A stretch of DNA of 64,000 nt from Halomonas sp. GD1P12 (lineage in GTDB: Bacteria; Pseudomonadota; Gammaproteobacteria; Pseudomonadales; Halomonadaceae): the NCBI RefSeq assembly GCF_025725645.1, contig NZ_CP107007.1, positions 310,001 through 374,000 on the forward strand, in the 5' to 3' direction. The notes beneath the pieces are model-generated. The model saw only the letters and a program-made list of their open reading frames with translations. It had not been told where the DNA came from and ran no database searches. Within the stretch, counting starts at the first letter, position 1; each line of letters begins with the position of its first letter. Positions 17,376 through 26,507 of this stretch are shown here, in pieces. A program made the translations under genes and the position numbers.

Positions 17376-18791
17376 ATGACGACATCAACTCCTGAACAGG
17401 CAAAGCTTGTTCGCGTGTTGGCACGCGGGGACGTGCTGGCACTGGCCTTCGGGGCCATGATCGGGTGGGGCTGGATCGTACTGACCGGCACCGCCATTCA
17501 ATCCGCCGGTAGTCTCGGCGCCATTCTGGCCTTCATCGTGGGCGGCATCGCGATTCTGCTGGTGGGCCTGACCTACGCCGAGCTCGCCTCGGCGATGCCG
17601 AAAGTCGGCGGCGAACACGTTTACAGCTACCGGGCACTGGGCCACGGCGCCTCGTTTCTGTGTACCTGGGCGATCATTCTGGGCTATTTGAGCGTGGTGG
17701 CGTTCGAGGCCGTGGCGCTGCCGACGGTGGTCGAATACATCGCGCCCAACTACGCCGTGGGGCATCTGTGGACCATTGCCGGTTGGGAAGTGAAGGCGAC
17801 CTGGGTGGCGGTCGGCGTGGGCGGCTCGCTCATCATGATGATGGTCAACTACTTCGGCGTGACCACCGCTGCGCTTTTGCAGAAAGTCGTCACCGGATTG
17901 ATTCTGGTGGTGGGTGTGATGTTCATCACCGGCGCGCTTTTCGAAGGCAACACCGCCAATATGACGCCGCTGTTCGCTTCCGGCGAGGCAGGTATGGCCG
18001 CGGGTATCATGGCCGTGCTGGTCATGGTGCCGTTTCTCTTCGTCGGCTTCGACGTCATCCCCCAGGCCGCCGAAGAGATCAACCTGCCCTACAAGGCGAT
18101 CGGTAAGGTACTGATGCTTTCCGTGCTGCTGGCCGTGGCCTGGTACTCGCTGATCATTCTGGGCACCAGCCTGATGCTCGATAGCGCAGCACTCGAAAAC
18201 GCGAGTTTGACCGTGCCGGAAGCCATGGGTGTGCTGTTTGACGCCGACTGGGCGAGCAATTTGATGGTCCTGGCCGGCATCGCGGGCATCATCACCAGCT
18301 GGAACGCCTTTTACATCGGCGGCTCGCGGGCGATCTACGCCCTGGCCTCCGCCGGCATGCTGCCCCAGACCTTTGCCAAGCTGCACCCGCGCTACAAGAC
18401 GCCGACCAACGCCGTCTTTCTGATGGGTTTTCTCTCCTGCATCGCGCCGTTTTTCGGTCGCCCGGCGCTGGTGTGGATCGTCGATGCCGGTGGTTTGGGC
18501 ATCGTCATCGCCTACCTGTTCGTCGCGATCTCTTTCATCGTGCTACGGGTGCGCGAGCCGGACATGCCGCGCCCGTTTCGCGTGAGCTTCGGCATGCCCT
18601 GCGGCGTGGCCGCCGTGCTGATGTCACTCGCCATGGCGTTTCTTTACCTGCCGGGCAGCCCCGCCGCGCTCACCGGCGCCGAGTGGATCATTTTTGCCGG
18701 CTGGTCGGTTCTAGGGCTGGCGCTGTACGTCTATTCGCTGCGCACCTATGGGCGCGCCTACAGCGACCGTCACATGTTGGACGACTTGTAA
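17376..18791 (+). CDS. APC-superfamily amino acid/GABA permease
   Basis: The 471-residue protein has about 12 transmembrane segments and APC motifs near the N-terminus (LALAFGAMIGWGWIVLTG, YAELASAMPKVGGEHVYSYRALG) and SRAIYALASAGMLPQTFAKLHPRYKTP in the middle. It is followed by gabD and gabT and divergent from a GabR-type regulator, so GABA or a closely related omega-amino acid is the likely substrate. ATG 17376 is preferred over 17328, because GGGAAG lies just before it and the longer N-terminus is polar and unlike the family. Confidence 0.85.
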   Translation: MTTSTPEQAKLVRVLARGDVLALAFGAMIGWGWIVLTGTAIQSAGSLGAILAFIVGGIAILLVGLTYAELASAMPKVGGEHVYSYRALGHGASFLCTWAIILGYLSVVAFEAVALPTVVEYIAPNYAVGHLWTIAGWEVKATWVAVGVGGSLIMMMVNYFGVTTAALLQKVVTGLILVVGVMFITGALFEGNTANMTPLFASGEAGMAAGIMAVLVMVPFLFVGFDVIPQAAEEINLPYKAIGKVLMLSVLLAVAWYSLIILGTSLMLDSAALENASLTVPEAMGVLFDADWASNLMVLAGIAGIITSWNAFYIGGSRAIYALASAGMLPQTFAKLHPRYKTPTNAVFLMGFLSCIAPFFGRPALVWIVDAGGLGIVIAYLFVAISFIVLRVREPDMPRPFRVSFGMPCGVAAVLMSLAMAFLYLPGSPAALTGAEWIIFAGWSVLGLALYVYSLRTYGRAYSDRHMLDDL

Positions 18792-18816
18792 CGTTTCATT
18801 CATTCAGGAGCACTTC

Positions 18817-20268
18817 ATGAGCTTTATCGATCAATGGTTGAACGACAGCGTCCCGGCGCTCATCGGCGGGCAGTGGCGCAAGGGTGAGTCAACCTTCGCC
18901 GTCGACAACCCGGCCACCGGTGAGACCATCGCCCGCGTCGCGGAGCTTGGCGGTCGCGACACCGAAGAGGCCGTCGCGGCGGCGTATGAGGCCGGCCCCG
19001 CCTGGCGTGCCACCCCGGTCAAGGAGCGCGCGAAGATCCTGCGTCGCTGGTTCGAGCTGATCATCGAGCATACCGACGACCTGGCCCGGCTGATGACCCT
19101 TGAGCAGGGCAAGCCGCTGGCCGAAGCGAAAGGCGAGGTTGGTTACGGTGCCTCGTTCATCGAGTTCTTTGCTGAAGAAGCCAAGCGCATGGCCGGCGAA
19201 ACCCTGCCAGGCCACGCCGCCGACAAGCGGATTCTGGTCACGCGCGAGCCGGTCGGCGTGGTGGCCGCCATCACGCCCTGGAACTTCCCGCTGGCGATGA
19301 TCACCCGCAAGTGCGCTCCGGCGCTGGCCGCTGGCTGCACCGTCGTGATCAAGCCCGCCGAGGCCACGCCGCTGACGGCACTCGCCGCGGCGTACCTGGG
19401 CCGCGAGGCGGGGCTGCCTGCCGGCACCATCAACGTGGTTACCGCCAGCCAACCCGCTGAGGTGGGCGAGGTGCTCACCACGGATTCGCGGGTGCGCAAG
19501 GTGTCGTTTACCGGCTCCACGCCGGTCGGCAAGCGCCTGCTCGCCCAGTGCGCCAGCACGGTCAAAAAGACCGCCATGGAGCTGGGTGGCAACGCGCCGT
19601 TCATCGTCTTCGATGACGCGGATCTCGACGCCGCGGTCGACGGCGCCATCGCCTCGAAATTCCGTAACGCCGGGCAAACCTGTGTCTGCACCAACCGCTT
19701 TCTGGTCCAGGACGGCGTGTACGACGCTTTCGTCGAAAAGCTCGCCGCTCGCGTTCAGGCGCTGAAGGTCGGCGACGGCCTCGAGGAGGGAAGCATCATC
19801 GGCCCGCTGATCAACCAGGCGGCGGTCGACAAGGTGCAGCGCCACGTCAGCGACGCCCAGGGCAAGGGTGCTCGCGTGGTGTGTGGCGGAAGCGTGAGTG
19901 AGGCCGGCGAGCGTTTCTACACGCCCACGGTGCTGGCGGACGTGACCACCGAGATGGCCGTGGCCTTTGAAGAGACCTTCGGCCCGGTCGCGCCGGTGTT
20001 TCGCTTCGAGCGCGACGAAGAGGCGATTGCCATGGCCAATGACACGCCGTTTGGCCTGGCCGCCTACTTCTACGCCACCGACTACCGCCGCATCTGGCGC
20101 ACCATGGAGGCGCTCGAATACGGCATGGTCGGCGTCAACGAAGGGCTGATCTCCACCGAGCTTGCGCCCTTTGGCGGCGTGAAGGAGTCCGGGCTTGGCC
20201 GTGAAGGCTCGCACCACGGGCTCGATGAGTTTACCGAACTGAAATACGTCTGCGTCGGCGGTCTATAA
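18817..20268 (+). CDS. gabD: Succinate-semialdehyde dehydrogenase
   Basis: This 483-residue NAD(P)-dependent aldehyde dehydrogenase oxidises succinate semialdehyde to succinate after GABA transamination. Motifs are ITPWNFPLAMITRKCAPALAAG, the catalytic Glu in MELGGNAPFIVF and the nucleophile in FRNAGQTCVCTNR, with LAPFGGVKESGLGREGS near the end. AGGAG precedes ATG 18817 by eight bases. The gene lies 25 bases after the permease and 11 bases before gabT, as a tight operon. A glutarate-semialdehyde activity is possible within this family. Confidence 0.92.
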   Translation: MSFIDQWLNDSVPALIGGQWRKGESTFAVDNPATGETIARVAELGGRDTEEAVAAAYEAGPAWRATPVKERAKILRRWFELIIEHTDDLARLMTLEQGKPLAEAKGEVGYGASFIEFFAEEAKRMAGETLPGHAADKRILVTREPVGVVAAITPWNFPLAMITRKCAPALAAGCTVVIKPAEATPLTALAAAYLGREAGLPAGTINVVTASQPAEVGEVLTTDSRVRKVSFTGSTPVGKRLLAQCASTVKKTAMELGGNAPFIVFDDADLDAAVDGAIASKFRNAGQTCVCTNRFLVQDGVYDAFVEKLAARVQALKVGDGLEEGSIIGPLINQAAVDKVQRHVSDAQGKGARVVCGGSVSEAGERFYTPTVLADVTTEMAVAFEETFGPVAPVFRFERDEEAIAMANDTPFGLAAYFYATDYRRIWRTMEALEYGMVGVNEGLISTELAPFGGVKESGLGREGSHHGLDEFTELKYVCVGGL

Positions 20269-20279
20269 GAGGAGTTGAA

Positions 20280-21551
20280 ATGACGAACCACGAGTTGAAC
20301 GAGCTGAAGAACCGCTTTGTCGCCAAGGGCGCCGCGACCCCGACCGCCCAGTTTGCCGAGCGCGCGGAAAATGCCGAAATCTGGGACGCTGACGGCCAGC
20401 GCTGGATCGACTTCGCCGGCGGCATCGGCGTGTTGAACCTGGGCCACCGCCACCCGAAAATCGTGGCCGCCGTTGAAGCGCAGCTCAAGAAGGTGATGCA
20501 CACCAGTGCGGCGGTAATCTCCTACGCGCCCTACGTGCAGCTTTGCCAGAAGCTTTGCGAGCTGACCCCGGTACGCGGGCCCGAGCGCAAGGCGATGCTG
20601 GTCAACACCGGCGCCGAGGCGCTGGAAAACGCGGTGAAGATCGCCCGCGCCGCCACTGGCCGCACCGGTATCATCACGTTTGATGGCGCCTTCCACGGGC
20701 GCACCATGATGACGCTGGCCATGACCGGCAAGGTGCTGCCCTACAAGAACGACTTCGGCCCGATGCCCGGCGACGTCTTCCGCGCGCCGTTCCCGAACCC
20801 GATCCACGGCATCAGCGAAGAGGCCTCATTGGAGGCCCTTCGCACGCTGTTCAAGACCGACATCGCCCCGCACCGCACTGCGGCCATCGTGATCGAGCCG
20901 GTCCAGGGCGAAGGCGGCTTCTACATCGCTTCACCGGAGTACCTGCAAGCGCTTCGCGCGCTGTGCGACGAGCACGGCATTTTGTTGATCGCCGACGAAG
21001 TGCAGTCCGGCTTCGCGCGTACCGGTAAGCTGTTTGCGCTGGAACACAGCGGTGTCGAAGCGGATCTTCTGACCACCGCCAAGAGCCTGGCCAACGGCAT
21101 GCCGCTCTCCGCGGTCGTGGGAACCGCTGCCGTCATGGACGCCTCCGGCCCCAATTCGCTCGGCGGTACCTACAGCGGGAACCCCTTGGCCTGCGCGGCG
21201 GCGCTGGCGGTGATCGAGACGATCGAAGAAGAGAACATCCTCGCGCGCAGCGAGCAGATGGGCCGCATGCTCGCCGAGCGCTTTGCGGTGTGGGAAGCGC
21301 GCTTCGAGCACGTGGCCCACGGCCGCCAGCTTGGCGCGATGGCCGCGTTCGAGCTCGTCGATGAAAACGGCAAGCCCGACCCCGCCGCCACTGCGGTACT
21401 CTGCGCCAAGGCGCGCGAGCAGGGCCTGATCCTGTTGTCGTGTGGTTTCTACGGCAACAGCATCCGCATCCTGGTGCCGCTAACGGTATCGAGTGACGTG
21501 CTGGATGAGGGCCTCTCCATCATCGAGGCCTCGCTGGAGACGCTCGGCTAA
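20280..21551 (+). CDS. gabT: 4-aminobutyrate:2-oxoglutarate aminotransferase
   Basis: The 423-residue class-III PLP aminotransferase transfers the amino group of GABA to 2-oxoglutarate. Visible features are LVNTGAEALENAVKIARAATG, VIEPVQGEGGFYIAS, IADEVQSGFARTGKLFALEHSG and TTAKSLANGMPLSAVVG, whose Lys binds PLP. Length and motifs match GabT/GoaG; DavT (5-aminovalerate) cannot be separated by eye. AGAGGAG six bases before ATG 20280 is strong. A clear intrinsic terminator follows at 21570-21620, so gabT closes the operon. Confidence 0.93.
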   Translation: MTNHELNELKNRFVAKGAATPTAQFAERAENAEIWDADGQRWIDFAGGIGVLNLGHRHPKIVAAVEAQLKKVMHTSAAVISYAPYVQLCQKLCELTPVRGPERKAMLVNTGAEALENAVKIARAATGRTGIITFDGAFHGRTMMTLAMTGKVLPYKNDFGPMPGDVFRAPFPNPIHGISEEASLEALRTLFKTDIAPHRTAAIVIEPVQGEGGFYIASPEYLQALRALCDEHGILLIADEVQSGFARTGKLFALEHSGVEADLLTTAKSLANGMPLSAVVGTAAVMDASGPNSLGGTYSGNPLACAAALAVIETIEEENILARSEQMGRMLAERFAVWEARFEHVAHGRQLGAMAAFELVDENGKPDPAATAVLCAKAREQGLILLSCGFYGNSIRILVPLTVSSDVLDEGLSIIEASLETLG

Positions 21552-21569
21552 GCCACGAGCGTTTTGACT

Positions 21570-21620
21570 AAGCCCGCGCTCGCTACAGGCACTCGCCTGT
21601 GGCGAGGGCGGGCTTTTTTT
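21570..21620 (+). terminator. Intrinsic terminator after gabT
   Basis: A long GC-rich hairpin pairs 21570-21577 with 21608-21615 and continues inward (CTCGCTACAGGC with GCCTGTGGCGAG, one wobble). It is followed by a seven-T run to 21620. The tail touches the stop of the convergent LuxR-type gene, so the structure probably serves both strands. Confidence 0.92.
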
Positions 21621-22443
21621 ATGGTGTCGAAATCGATGACGTCAGCTGAGCGAAGAACGGCACTAACAGTGCAAACAGCTCTGCCTGGGAGGAAATGCGG
21701 CACCTGGCATAGAGCTGACGGCGAAACACCTTGACCGTTTGCAGGCTGACATTAAGGTGCAGGCTGATGGAAAGCGAAGAGTGGCCACGCAGGATGAAAA
21801 GCGCCACTTCCGCTTGCCGAGGGCTCAGTTGGATGCCGCGCTGCTGATAAAGCGCTTCTCGCAGGCGTTTTTCGAGCGGCAAGGGCGGGGCTTGTTGGGC
21901 GCTTTCCGGTCGATAGTGCTGCCAATGGCGGCTGAGAAGCCCGGCCAGGGTGTGTTCGTGACGGCCAAGGGCGGTCAGCTCTGACGGGCTAAACGGCTGA
22001 TTGCTCGAGCGATCCTTTCCAAAGCAGGCGTTTAGCGTCACGTCATCGTTAAGCTGCGCGAAAATCGCGATTTCATCGAGTAGCGTCGTTTGGCGGTAGT
22101 AGTGCTCGTAATAGTGCGTGCGCCAGAAACGATCCGGCGCCACGTCGGCCAGGCGGCGTATACCCCGTACGCCGCCTTTGAGGTGCTCGCGGTAGAACGG
22201 ATCCAGCAGGTAGGCGCCTTCCAGGTAGTGGCTATCCATCTGTTGATACACCACCGGATCGACGCACTCCCGGTACAGCACGTCGGGGCGTCGCTCTCCC
22301 TGATAGGCGATGATGATCAGATTATCGAACGCTGCCAGCTGCTTGACCCAGCCAGAAAAGTGGCTCGTAAAATCCGGGGCGGACAGCGCCATGATCGTAT
22401 CGGCCAGCTGCTGATCGCGTTTGCTCTGCGTCACTCGCTCCAC
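21619..22443 (-). CDS. LuxR-family transcriptional regulator
   Basis: The 274-residue protein has a C-terminal LuxR helix-turn-helix (LSPRQAEVALFILRGHSSLSISLHLNVSLQTVKVFRRQLYAR, read in parts, about residues 205-250). The N-terminal region of about 190 residues has no recognisable autoinducer or receiver motif; it contains YLEGAYLLDPFY and HYYEHYYRQ, which recur in LuxR solos near amine catabolic genes. The start is GTG 22443. It is divergent from the putrescine-type permease and nitrilase, so it probably controls them. Confidence 0.82.
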   Translation of the reverse strand: MERVTQSKRDQQLADTIMALSAPDFTSHFSGWVKQLAAFDNLIIIAYQGERRPDVLYRECVDPVVYQQMDSHYLEGAYLLDPFYREHLKGGVRGIRRLADVAPDRFWRTHYYEHYYRQTTLLDEIAIFAQLNDDVTLNACFGKDRSSNQPFSPSELTALGRHEHTLAGLLSRHWQHYRPESAQQAPPLPLEKRLREALYQQRGIQLSPRQAEVALFILRGHSSLSISLHLNVSLQTVKVFRRQLYARCRISSQAELFALLVPFFAQLTSSISTP

Positions 22444-22710
22444 ATCACTCTTTCCATGCCTCTGTTCTCATACCTCTGTTCTCATACCCCCCTGGGGTTA
22501 TATACGTAGCGGTGCGCTGTCCCTACCTTCTTTATCGGGTGGGTACGAGGCCGTTTCGTCTGGCAGGGGAGCCAGGCAGACGGCCATTGAGTGCCATGCC
22601 CCTAATGATAGCAAGTCAGGCAAGCCAAAGCGGATGACCTGGCAACAACGTCGTGACGACCGGTCGCAAGACGCGCCGGTATGGTTGACGATGCCTTTAG
22701 GAGACACATC
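22444..22710. other. Divergent intergenic region with a 14-bp tandem repeat
   Basis: This 267-base gap separates the LuxR-type gene and the permease. It holds an exact tandem duplication of CCTCTGTTCTCATA at 22459-22472 and 22473-22486, directly in front of the regulator start, followed by a CCCCCCTGGGG stretch. Such repeats near a divergent regulator can be operator halves, but nothing else in the gap looks like a known site. I see no small gene in it. Confidence 0.5.
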
Positions 22711-24084
22711 ATGATAGATAATAATATCAAGCTGGAAAGAACGTTATCGCTCAAGGCGGTAGTGCTATTTGGGCTTGCTTACATGACACCCTTGATCGTG
22801 CTGGGTACGTTCGGTGTCATTGCCAGTACCAGTCAAGGGGCAGTGCCCACCGCGTATTTGATCACCACCATCGCCATGCTGTTCACTGCCTATAGTTACG
22901 GCATCATGGCGCGCGCCTATCCGATCGCCGGGTCAGCCTATACCTATACACGCAAGGCCATCGATTCCCGCGTCGGTTTCATGGTGGGCTGGAGCGTACT
23001 GCTGGATTATTTCTTTTTACCCATGGTGATCTGGCTGATCGGTGCGGCCTATCTCAATGCGCGCTTTCCCGAGGTCCCCAGCTGGCTATTTTTGCTGGGC
23101 TTCATTGGCATCACCACGAGCCTGAACGTTTACGGGATCAAGATGGCGTCCCGGGTGAACTCGCTGTTGATGGTTTTTCAGATATTGGTGATCGTCTTCT
23201 TCGTGCTGCTGTCGGTGCGCCACGTCGTCTCCTCCGGCGGTGCGAGTTCACTGTTCAGCATGGGGCCGTTTTTGGGCGATAACGCCGGCTTTACGGCGAT
23301 CGCCGCCGGGGCTGCCGTGGCGGCCTACTCTTTTCTGGGATTCGATGCCGTGACGACGCTCACCGAGGAGACCATCGAGCCCCGGCGCAACATTCCACTC
23401 GCCATCATGCTGACGGCGCTGATCGGCGGCGGTATCTACGTGCTGGTAGGCTATACCACCCAGCTCGTACACCCAGGTAGTGAGTTCATCAATGCCGATT
23501 CCGCTGCTTTCGAAATCGCCACGATGATCGGGGCAGATCTTTTCGGCGCCGTGTTTCTGGCCGGGCTGGTGTTGGCCCAGTTCACCTCGGGGCTTGCCGC
23601 TCAGGCCAGCGCTTCGCGGCTTCTTTATGCCATGGGCCGCGACGCCGTTTTGCCTCGCCGACTGTTCGGTGCGCTTCATGCGCGCTTTCGTACGCCGGTA
23701 TTCAATATCGTGCTGACCGGCGCCATCGGTGTCGTCGCGCTGTTCCTCGATGTGCTCTCGGCCGCCTCCTTCATCAATTTCGGCGCGTTCATCGCCTTTA
23801 TCATGGTCAATCTGTCGGTGCTCTTCATGGTGAACCGGGACGCTGACGCCAGGCACCGCTACGGGGTCGTCAAGGGCATGCTGATCCCTCTGGTGGGTGC
23901 CGGCGTCAACCTATGGCTGATGAGCCAGTTGGACAGCAATGCCTTTGTGTTGGGCGCCATCTGGCTGGCCATCGGGCTGGTTCAATTGATCTATCTGACC
24001 CGAGGCTTTCGACAGCCGCCTCCCGAGGTAGACTTCGATGACTCGGATGGCTCGTCACACACCGAGACGTCAAACGCTCGCTAA
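22711..24084 (+). CDS. APC permease, putrescine importer (PuuP) type
   Basis: The 457-residue protein has about 12 membrane segments. The N-terminal LKAVVLFGLAYMTPLIVLGTFGV, the YPIAGSAYTYTRKAIDSRVGFMVGW block, and ASRLLYAMGRDAVLPRRLFG follow PuuP-type amine importers closely. AGGAG eight bases upstream supports ATG 22711 over the longer frame from 22681. The neighbouring nitrilase-family enzyme, 11 bases downstream, suggests uptake of an amine or amide, for example an N-carbamoyl- or acyl-putrescine relative; that is inference. Confidence 0.83.
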   Translation: MIDNNIKLERTLSLKAVVLFGLAYMTPLIVLGTFGVIASTSQGAVPTAYLITTIAMLFTAYSYGIMARAYPIAGSAYTYTRKAIDSRVGFMVGWSVLLDYFFLPMVIWLIGAAYLNARFPEVPSWLFLLGFIGITTSLNVYGIKMASRVNSLLMVFQILVIVFFVLLSVRHVVSSGGASSLFSMGPFLGDNAGFTAIAAGAAVAAYSFLGFDAVTTLTEETIEPRRNIPLAIMLTALIGGGIYVLVGYTTQLVHPGSEFINADSAAFEIATMIGADLFGAVFLAGLVLAQFTSGLAAQASASRLLYAMGRDAVLPRRLFGALHARFRTPVFNIVLTGAIGVVALFLDVLSAASFINFGAFIAFIMVNLSVLFMVNRDADARHRYGVVKGMLIPLVGAGVNLWLMSQLDSNAFVLGAIWLAIGLVQLIYLTRGFRQPPPEVDFDDSDGSSHTETSNAR

Positions 24085-24095
24085 GGAGGCACCCC

Positions 24096-24983
24096 ATGGC
24101 CCGATACTTGCCGATACTAATGATGCAGGAGGTCGCTCGCCTGCACGGTAGTGACGCCGAGCTCCAGGCGTTCGAAGCCGAAATCGCCGCGCAGCTCAGC
24201 GATTTCGGCGCCGACTTCGAGCAGCCCCGAATGGTGGTCTATCCTGAGATGCACCTGTGCAGCGCCTCGGGCACTCCCGAACAGCGCAAGAGCCAACTGG
24301 AAGCCGCGGCGGAGCCGGTCGACGGCCCCCGCGACCGGCACTTGTCACGTATCGCGCGCCATCTGGGGATCTGGCTGCTACCCGGTTCGGTGTGTGAGCG
24401 CGGCAGCGACGGGTACCTCTATAACACGGCGCCGGTCTACTCGCCCGACGGCGAACGCGTTGCCGCCTATCGCAAGTGCTTTCCCTGGCGCCCCTTTGAA
24501 CCCTACCGGCCCGGAAATCGCGTGGAGGTGTTCGACGTGCCGGGCATCGGCCGTGTAGGCCTGGCCATCTGTTACGATATCTGGTTCCCCGAAACGGTAC
24601 GCCAGCTTGCGTGGCTGGGGGCCGACGTCATCATCAACCAGGTCGCCACGACCACCTGCGATCGGGCTCAGGAACAGATCCTCGTTCAGGCCAACGCCAT
24701 CTTCAACCAGGTCTACATGGTGAGCGTCAATGCCGCGACGCCTTCAGGGGAAGGGCAGAGCCTGGTCGTGGACCCGGAAGGTCGTATTCGAGCACGCATG
24801 CCCGGCGCCACGGCGGGAACGCTGACCGACGTGCTCAACCTGGAGGAGGTCGAACGCGTGCGAACCTTCGGAACAGCGGGCTTGAACCGTATGTGGTCTC
24901 AATTTCGAGACGATGATCCGGTGCTTGAACTACCCATGTACGAAGGCCGTTTGGACCCTGGCAAGTGGGCACATCGCGCGTAA
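24096..24983 (+). CDS. Carbon-nitrogen hydrolase (nitrilase superfamily amidase)
   Basis: The 295-residue protein shows the nitrilase-superfamily catalytic triad: Glu in VVYPEMHL, Lys in YRKCFPWRPFEPY and Cys in LAICYDIWFPETVRQL. It hydrolyses a C-N bond of an amide or carbamoyl compound in the cytosol. The AICYDIWFPE context is closer to aliphatic amidase and carbamoylase branches than to true nitrilases. AAGGAG lies before ATG 24096. It is the last gene of a two-gene operon with the PuuP-like permease and is followed by strong terminators. Confidence 0.87.
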   Translation: MARYLPILMMQEVARLHGSDAELQAFEAEIAAQLSDFGADFEQPRMVVYPEMHLCSASGTPEQRKSQLEAAAEPVDGPRDRHLSRIARHLGIWLLPGSVCERGSDGYLYNTAPVYSPDGERVAAYRKCFPWRPFEPYRPGNRVEVFDVPGIGRVGLAICYDIWFPETVRQLAWLGADVIINQVATTTCDRAQEQILVQANAIFNQVYMVSVNAATPSGEGQSLVVDPEGRIRARMPGATAGTLTDVLNLEEVERVRTFGTAGLNRMWSQFRDDDPVLELPMYEGRLDPGKWAHRA

Positions 24984-25030
24984 CGCCTTTGTTAAAAGGT
25001 GAGCTTGCGCCCATCGTGGTGGTATCGATA

Positions 25031-25082
25031 GCCCGCCCCCACCGCAAGCGTTTGCCTGCGACGGGGGCGGGCCTCGCTTTTT
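25031..25082 (+). terminator. Intrinsic terminator after the amidohydrolase gene
   Basis: A GC-rich stem starts with GCCCGCCCC at 25031 and pairs with GGGGCGGGC ending at 25072; the inner part has CCGCA against TGCG with small bulges. A T-run follows the sequence CTCGC at about 25078-25082. It closes the permease-amidohydrolase operon. Confidence 0.82.
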
Positions 25083-25103
25083 AAGGCTATATTAGTTCTC
25101 CTG

Positions 25104-25131
25104 AAAATGACGCCCGGCCGGGCGTCATTTT
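25104..25131. terminator. 28-bp perfect palindrome just before nhaP
   Basis: Positions 25104-25117 and 25118-25131 are exact reverse complements with no spacer. The outer edges are AAAA and TTTT, so on either strand it can form a hairpin with a GGCC loop and a short U-tract. It ends only 37 bases before the nhaP start, leaving little space for a promoter. It may be a bidirectional terminator or a protein-binding palindrome. Confidence 0.7.
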
Positions 25132-25168
25132 ATGGGATCGTCACCGTTTTAAATCCCCGGGAGCCCCG

Positions 25169-26431
25169 ATGAGCCTGTTTTCTCTGGTGAGCGTACTGAT
25201 CACGCTCGCCGCCGTATCGAGCTACTTTAATTACCGCTATATCAAGCTGCCGACGACGATCGGCGTCATGCTGGTCGCGCTACTTGGCTCGCTCGCGCTG
25301 ATTTTGATCAGCCCCTATAACGACGGCCTTCGCGATGAAGCCACCGCTCTGGTGGCGCGCATCGACTTCGACCAGGTAGTGCTGCACGGGCTGCTGGCGT
25401 TTTTGCTGTTCGCCGCCGCCATTCACGTCAAGTTCGACCATTTGCGCCGGGAGTGGCTGCCCATCGGGCTACTCGCCGTGGTGGGCACGCTGATGTCCAC
25501 GTTCATCGTGGGAACGCTTGCCTGGTGGATACTCGGCTGGATGGGGCTCGGCATTCCTTTCATGCACGCGCTTCTGTTCGGTGCGCTGATCTCACCGACC
25601 GACCCCATTGCGGTGGTCGCGATCATGAAATCCGTCGGTGTCTCGCAGCAGCTCGAAAGCCAGATCAGCGGAGAGTCGCTGTTCAACGACGGCCTGGGCG
25701 TGGTGGTGTTCATGGTGCTGTTACAGCTCGCAGGGCTCGACGGGGCACAGCAGGGCTCGCACCTTGGCTCGCCGATCGACGCGGCGGCGGTCGGCTTTTT
25801 ACTGCTCAAGGAGGTGGGCGGGGCGCTGCTTTTGGCGTGCGCCGTGGGCTATACCACCCACCAGATGCTCAAGCGCGTCGATAACTATCAGGTCGAGGTG
25901 CTGATCACCCTGGCGCTCGCCATGGGGCTTTACGCCCTGGCAGACGGCCTGCACCTGTCCGCGCCCATCGCCGTGGTGATCGCGGGGCTGTTCGTGGGCA
26001 ACCACGGACGACAGTTCGCGATGTCGGATGAAACCCGTGAAAACGTCGATACCTTCTGGGAGCTGATCGACGAGATACTCAACGTGGTGCTGTTCTTTTT
26101 GATCGGCCTGGAGCTTTTGATTCTGCCCATCGAGCGCGCCTGGCTGTTGGCCGGCGCACTGATGATTCCTGTCGTGGTCGGCGCGCGCGGCTTCTGCGTC
26201 TCCTTGATCATGGGCACGCTCAAGCGGGTCAGGGAGCAATCACCCGGGACGATCCGGATTCTCACCTGGGGCGGGCTGCGTGGTGGTATTTCGGTGGCCA
26301 TGGCGCTGTCGCTGCCCGAGGGCGATCTGAGAAACCTGGTGCTGACGCTCACCTACTGCGTGGTGGTGTTCTCGATCGTCGTCCAGGGGCTTTCAATGGG
26401 GAAGGTGATTCGCTGGAGCAGCCGCGGGTAA
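25169..26431 (+). CDS. CPA1-family Na+/H+ antiporter
   Basis: The 420-residue protein has about 12 transmembrane segments and the CPA1 core motifs SPTDPIAVVAIMKSVGVS and SGESLFNDGLGVVVFMVLL (the ND pair needed for ion exchange), with WGGLRGGISVAMALSLP near the end. It exchanges Na+ or K+ for protons across the inner membrane, in keeping with a salt-adapted host. GGGAG precedes ATG 25169. A perfect palindrome lies directly upstream, which may affect its expression. Confidence 0.92.
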   Translation: MSLFSLVSVLITLAAVSSYFNYRYIKLPTTIGVMLVALLGSLALILISPYNDGLRDEATALVARIDFDQVVLHGLLAFLLFAAAIHVKFDHLRREWLPIGLLAVVGTLMSTFIVGTLAWWILGWMGLGIPFMHALLFGALISPTDPIAVVAIMKSVGVSQQLESQISGESLFNDGLGVVVFMVLLQLAGLDGAQQGSHLGSPIDAAAVGFLLLKEVGGALLLACAVGYTTHQMLKRVDNYQVEVLITLALAMGLYALADGLHLSAPIAVVIAGLFVGNHGRQFAMSDETRENVDTFWELIDEILNVVLFFLIGLELLILPIERAWLLAGALMIPVVVGARGFCVSLIMGTLKRVREQSPGTIRILTWGGLRGGISVAMALSLPEGDLRNLVLTLTYCVVVFSIVVQGLSMGKVIRWSSRG

Positions 26432-26507
26432 CCCCTGACACTTGGGCCCTCAAGACCGGCGTGAAGCCGCCGATAAAAGGTTAATCTCTGTTAAAATAGG
26501 CTAGCGA

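Noticed and set aside
18889..20217. Long minus-strand open frame opposite gabD
   Set aside because: The plus strand encodes a complete aldehyde dehydrogenase with active-site Cys and Glu. The antisense product is His/Arg/Gly-rich with no motif.
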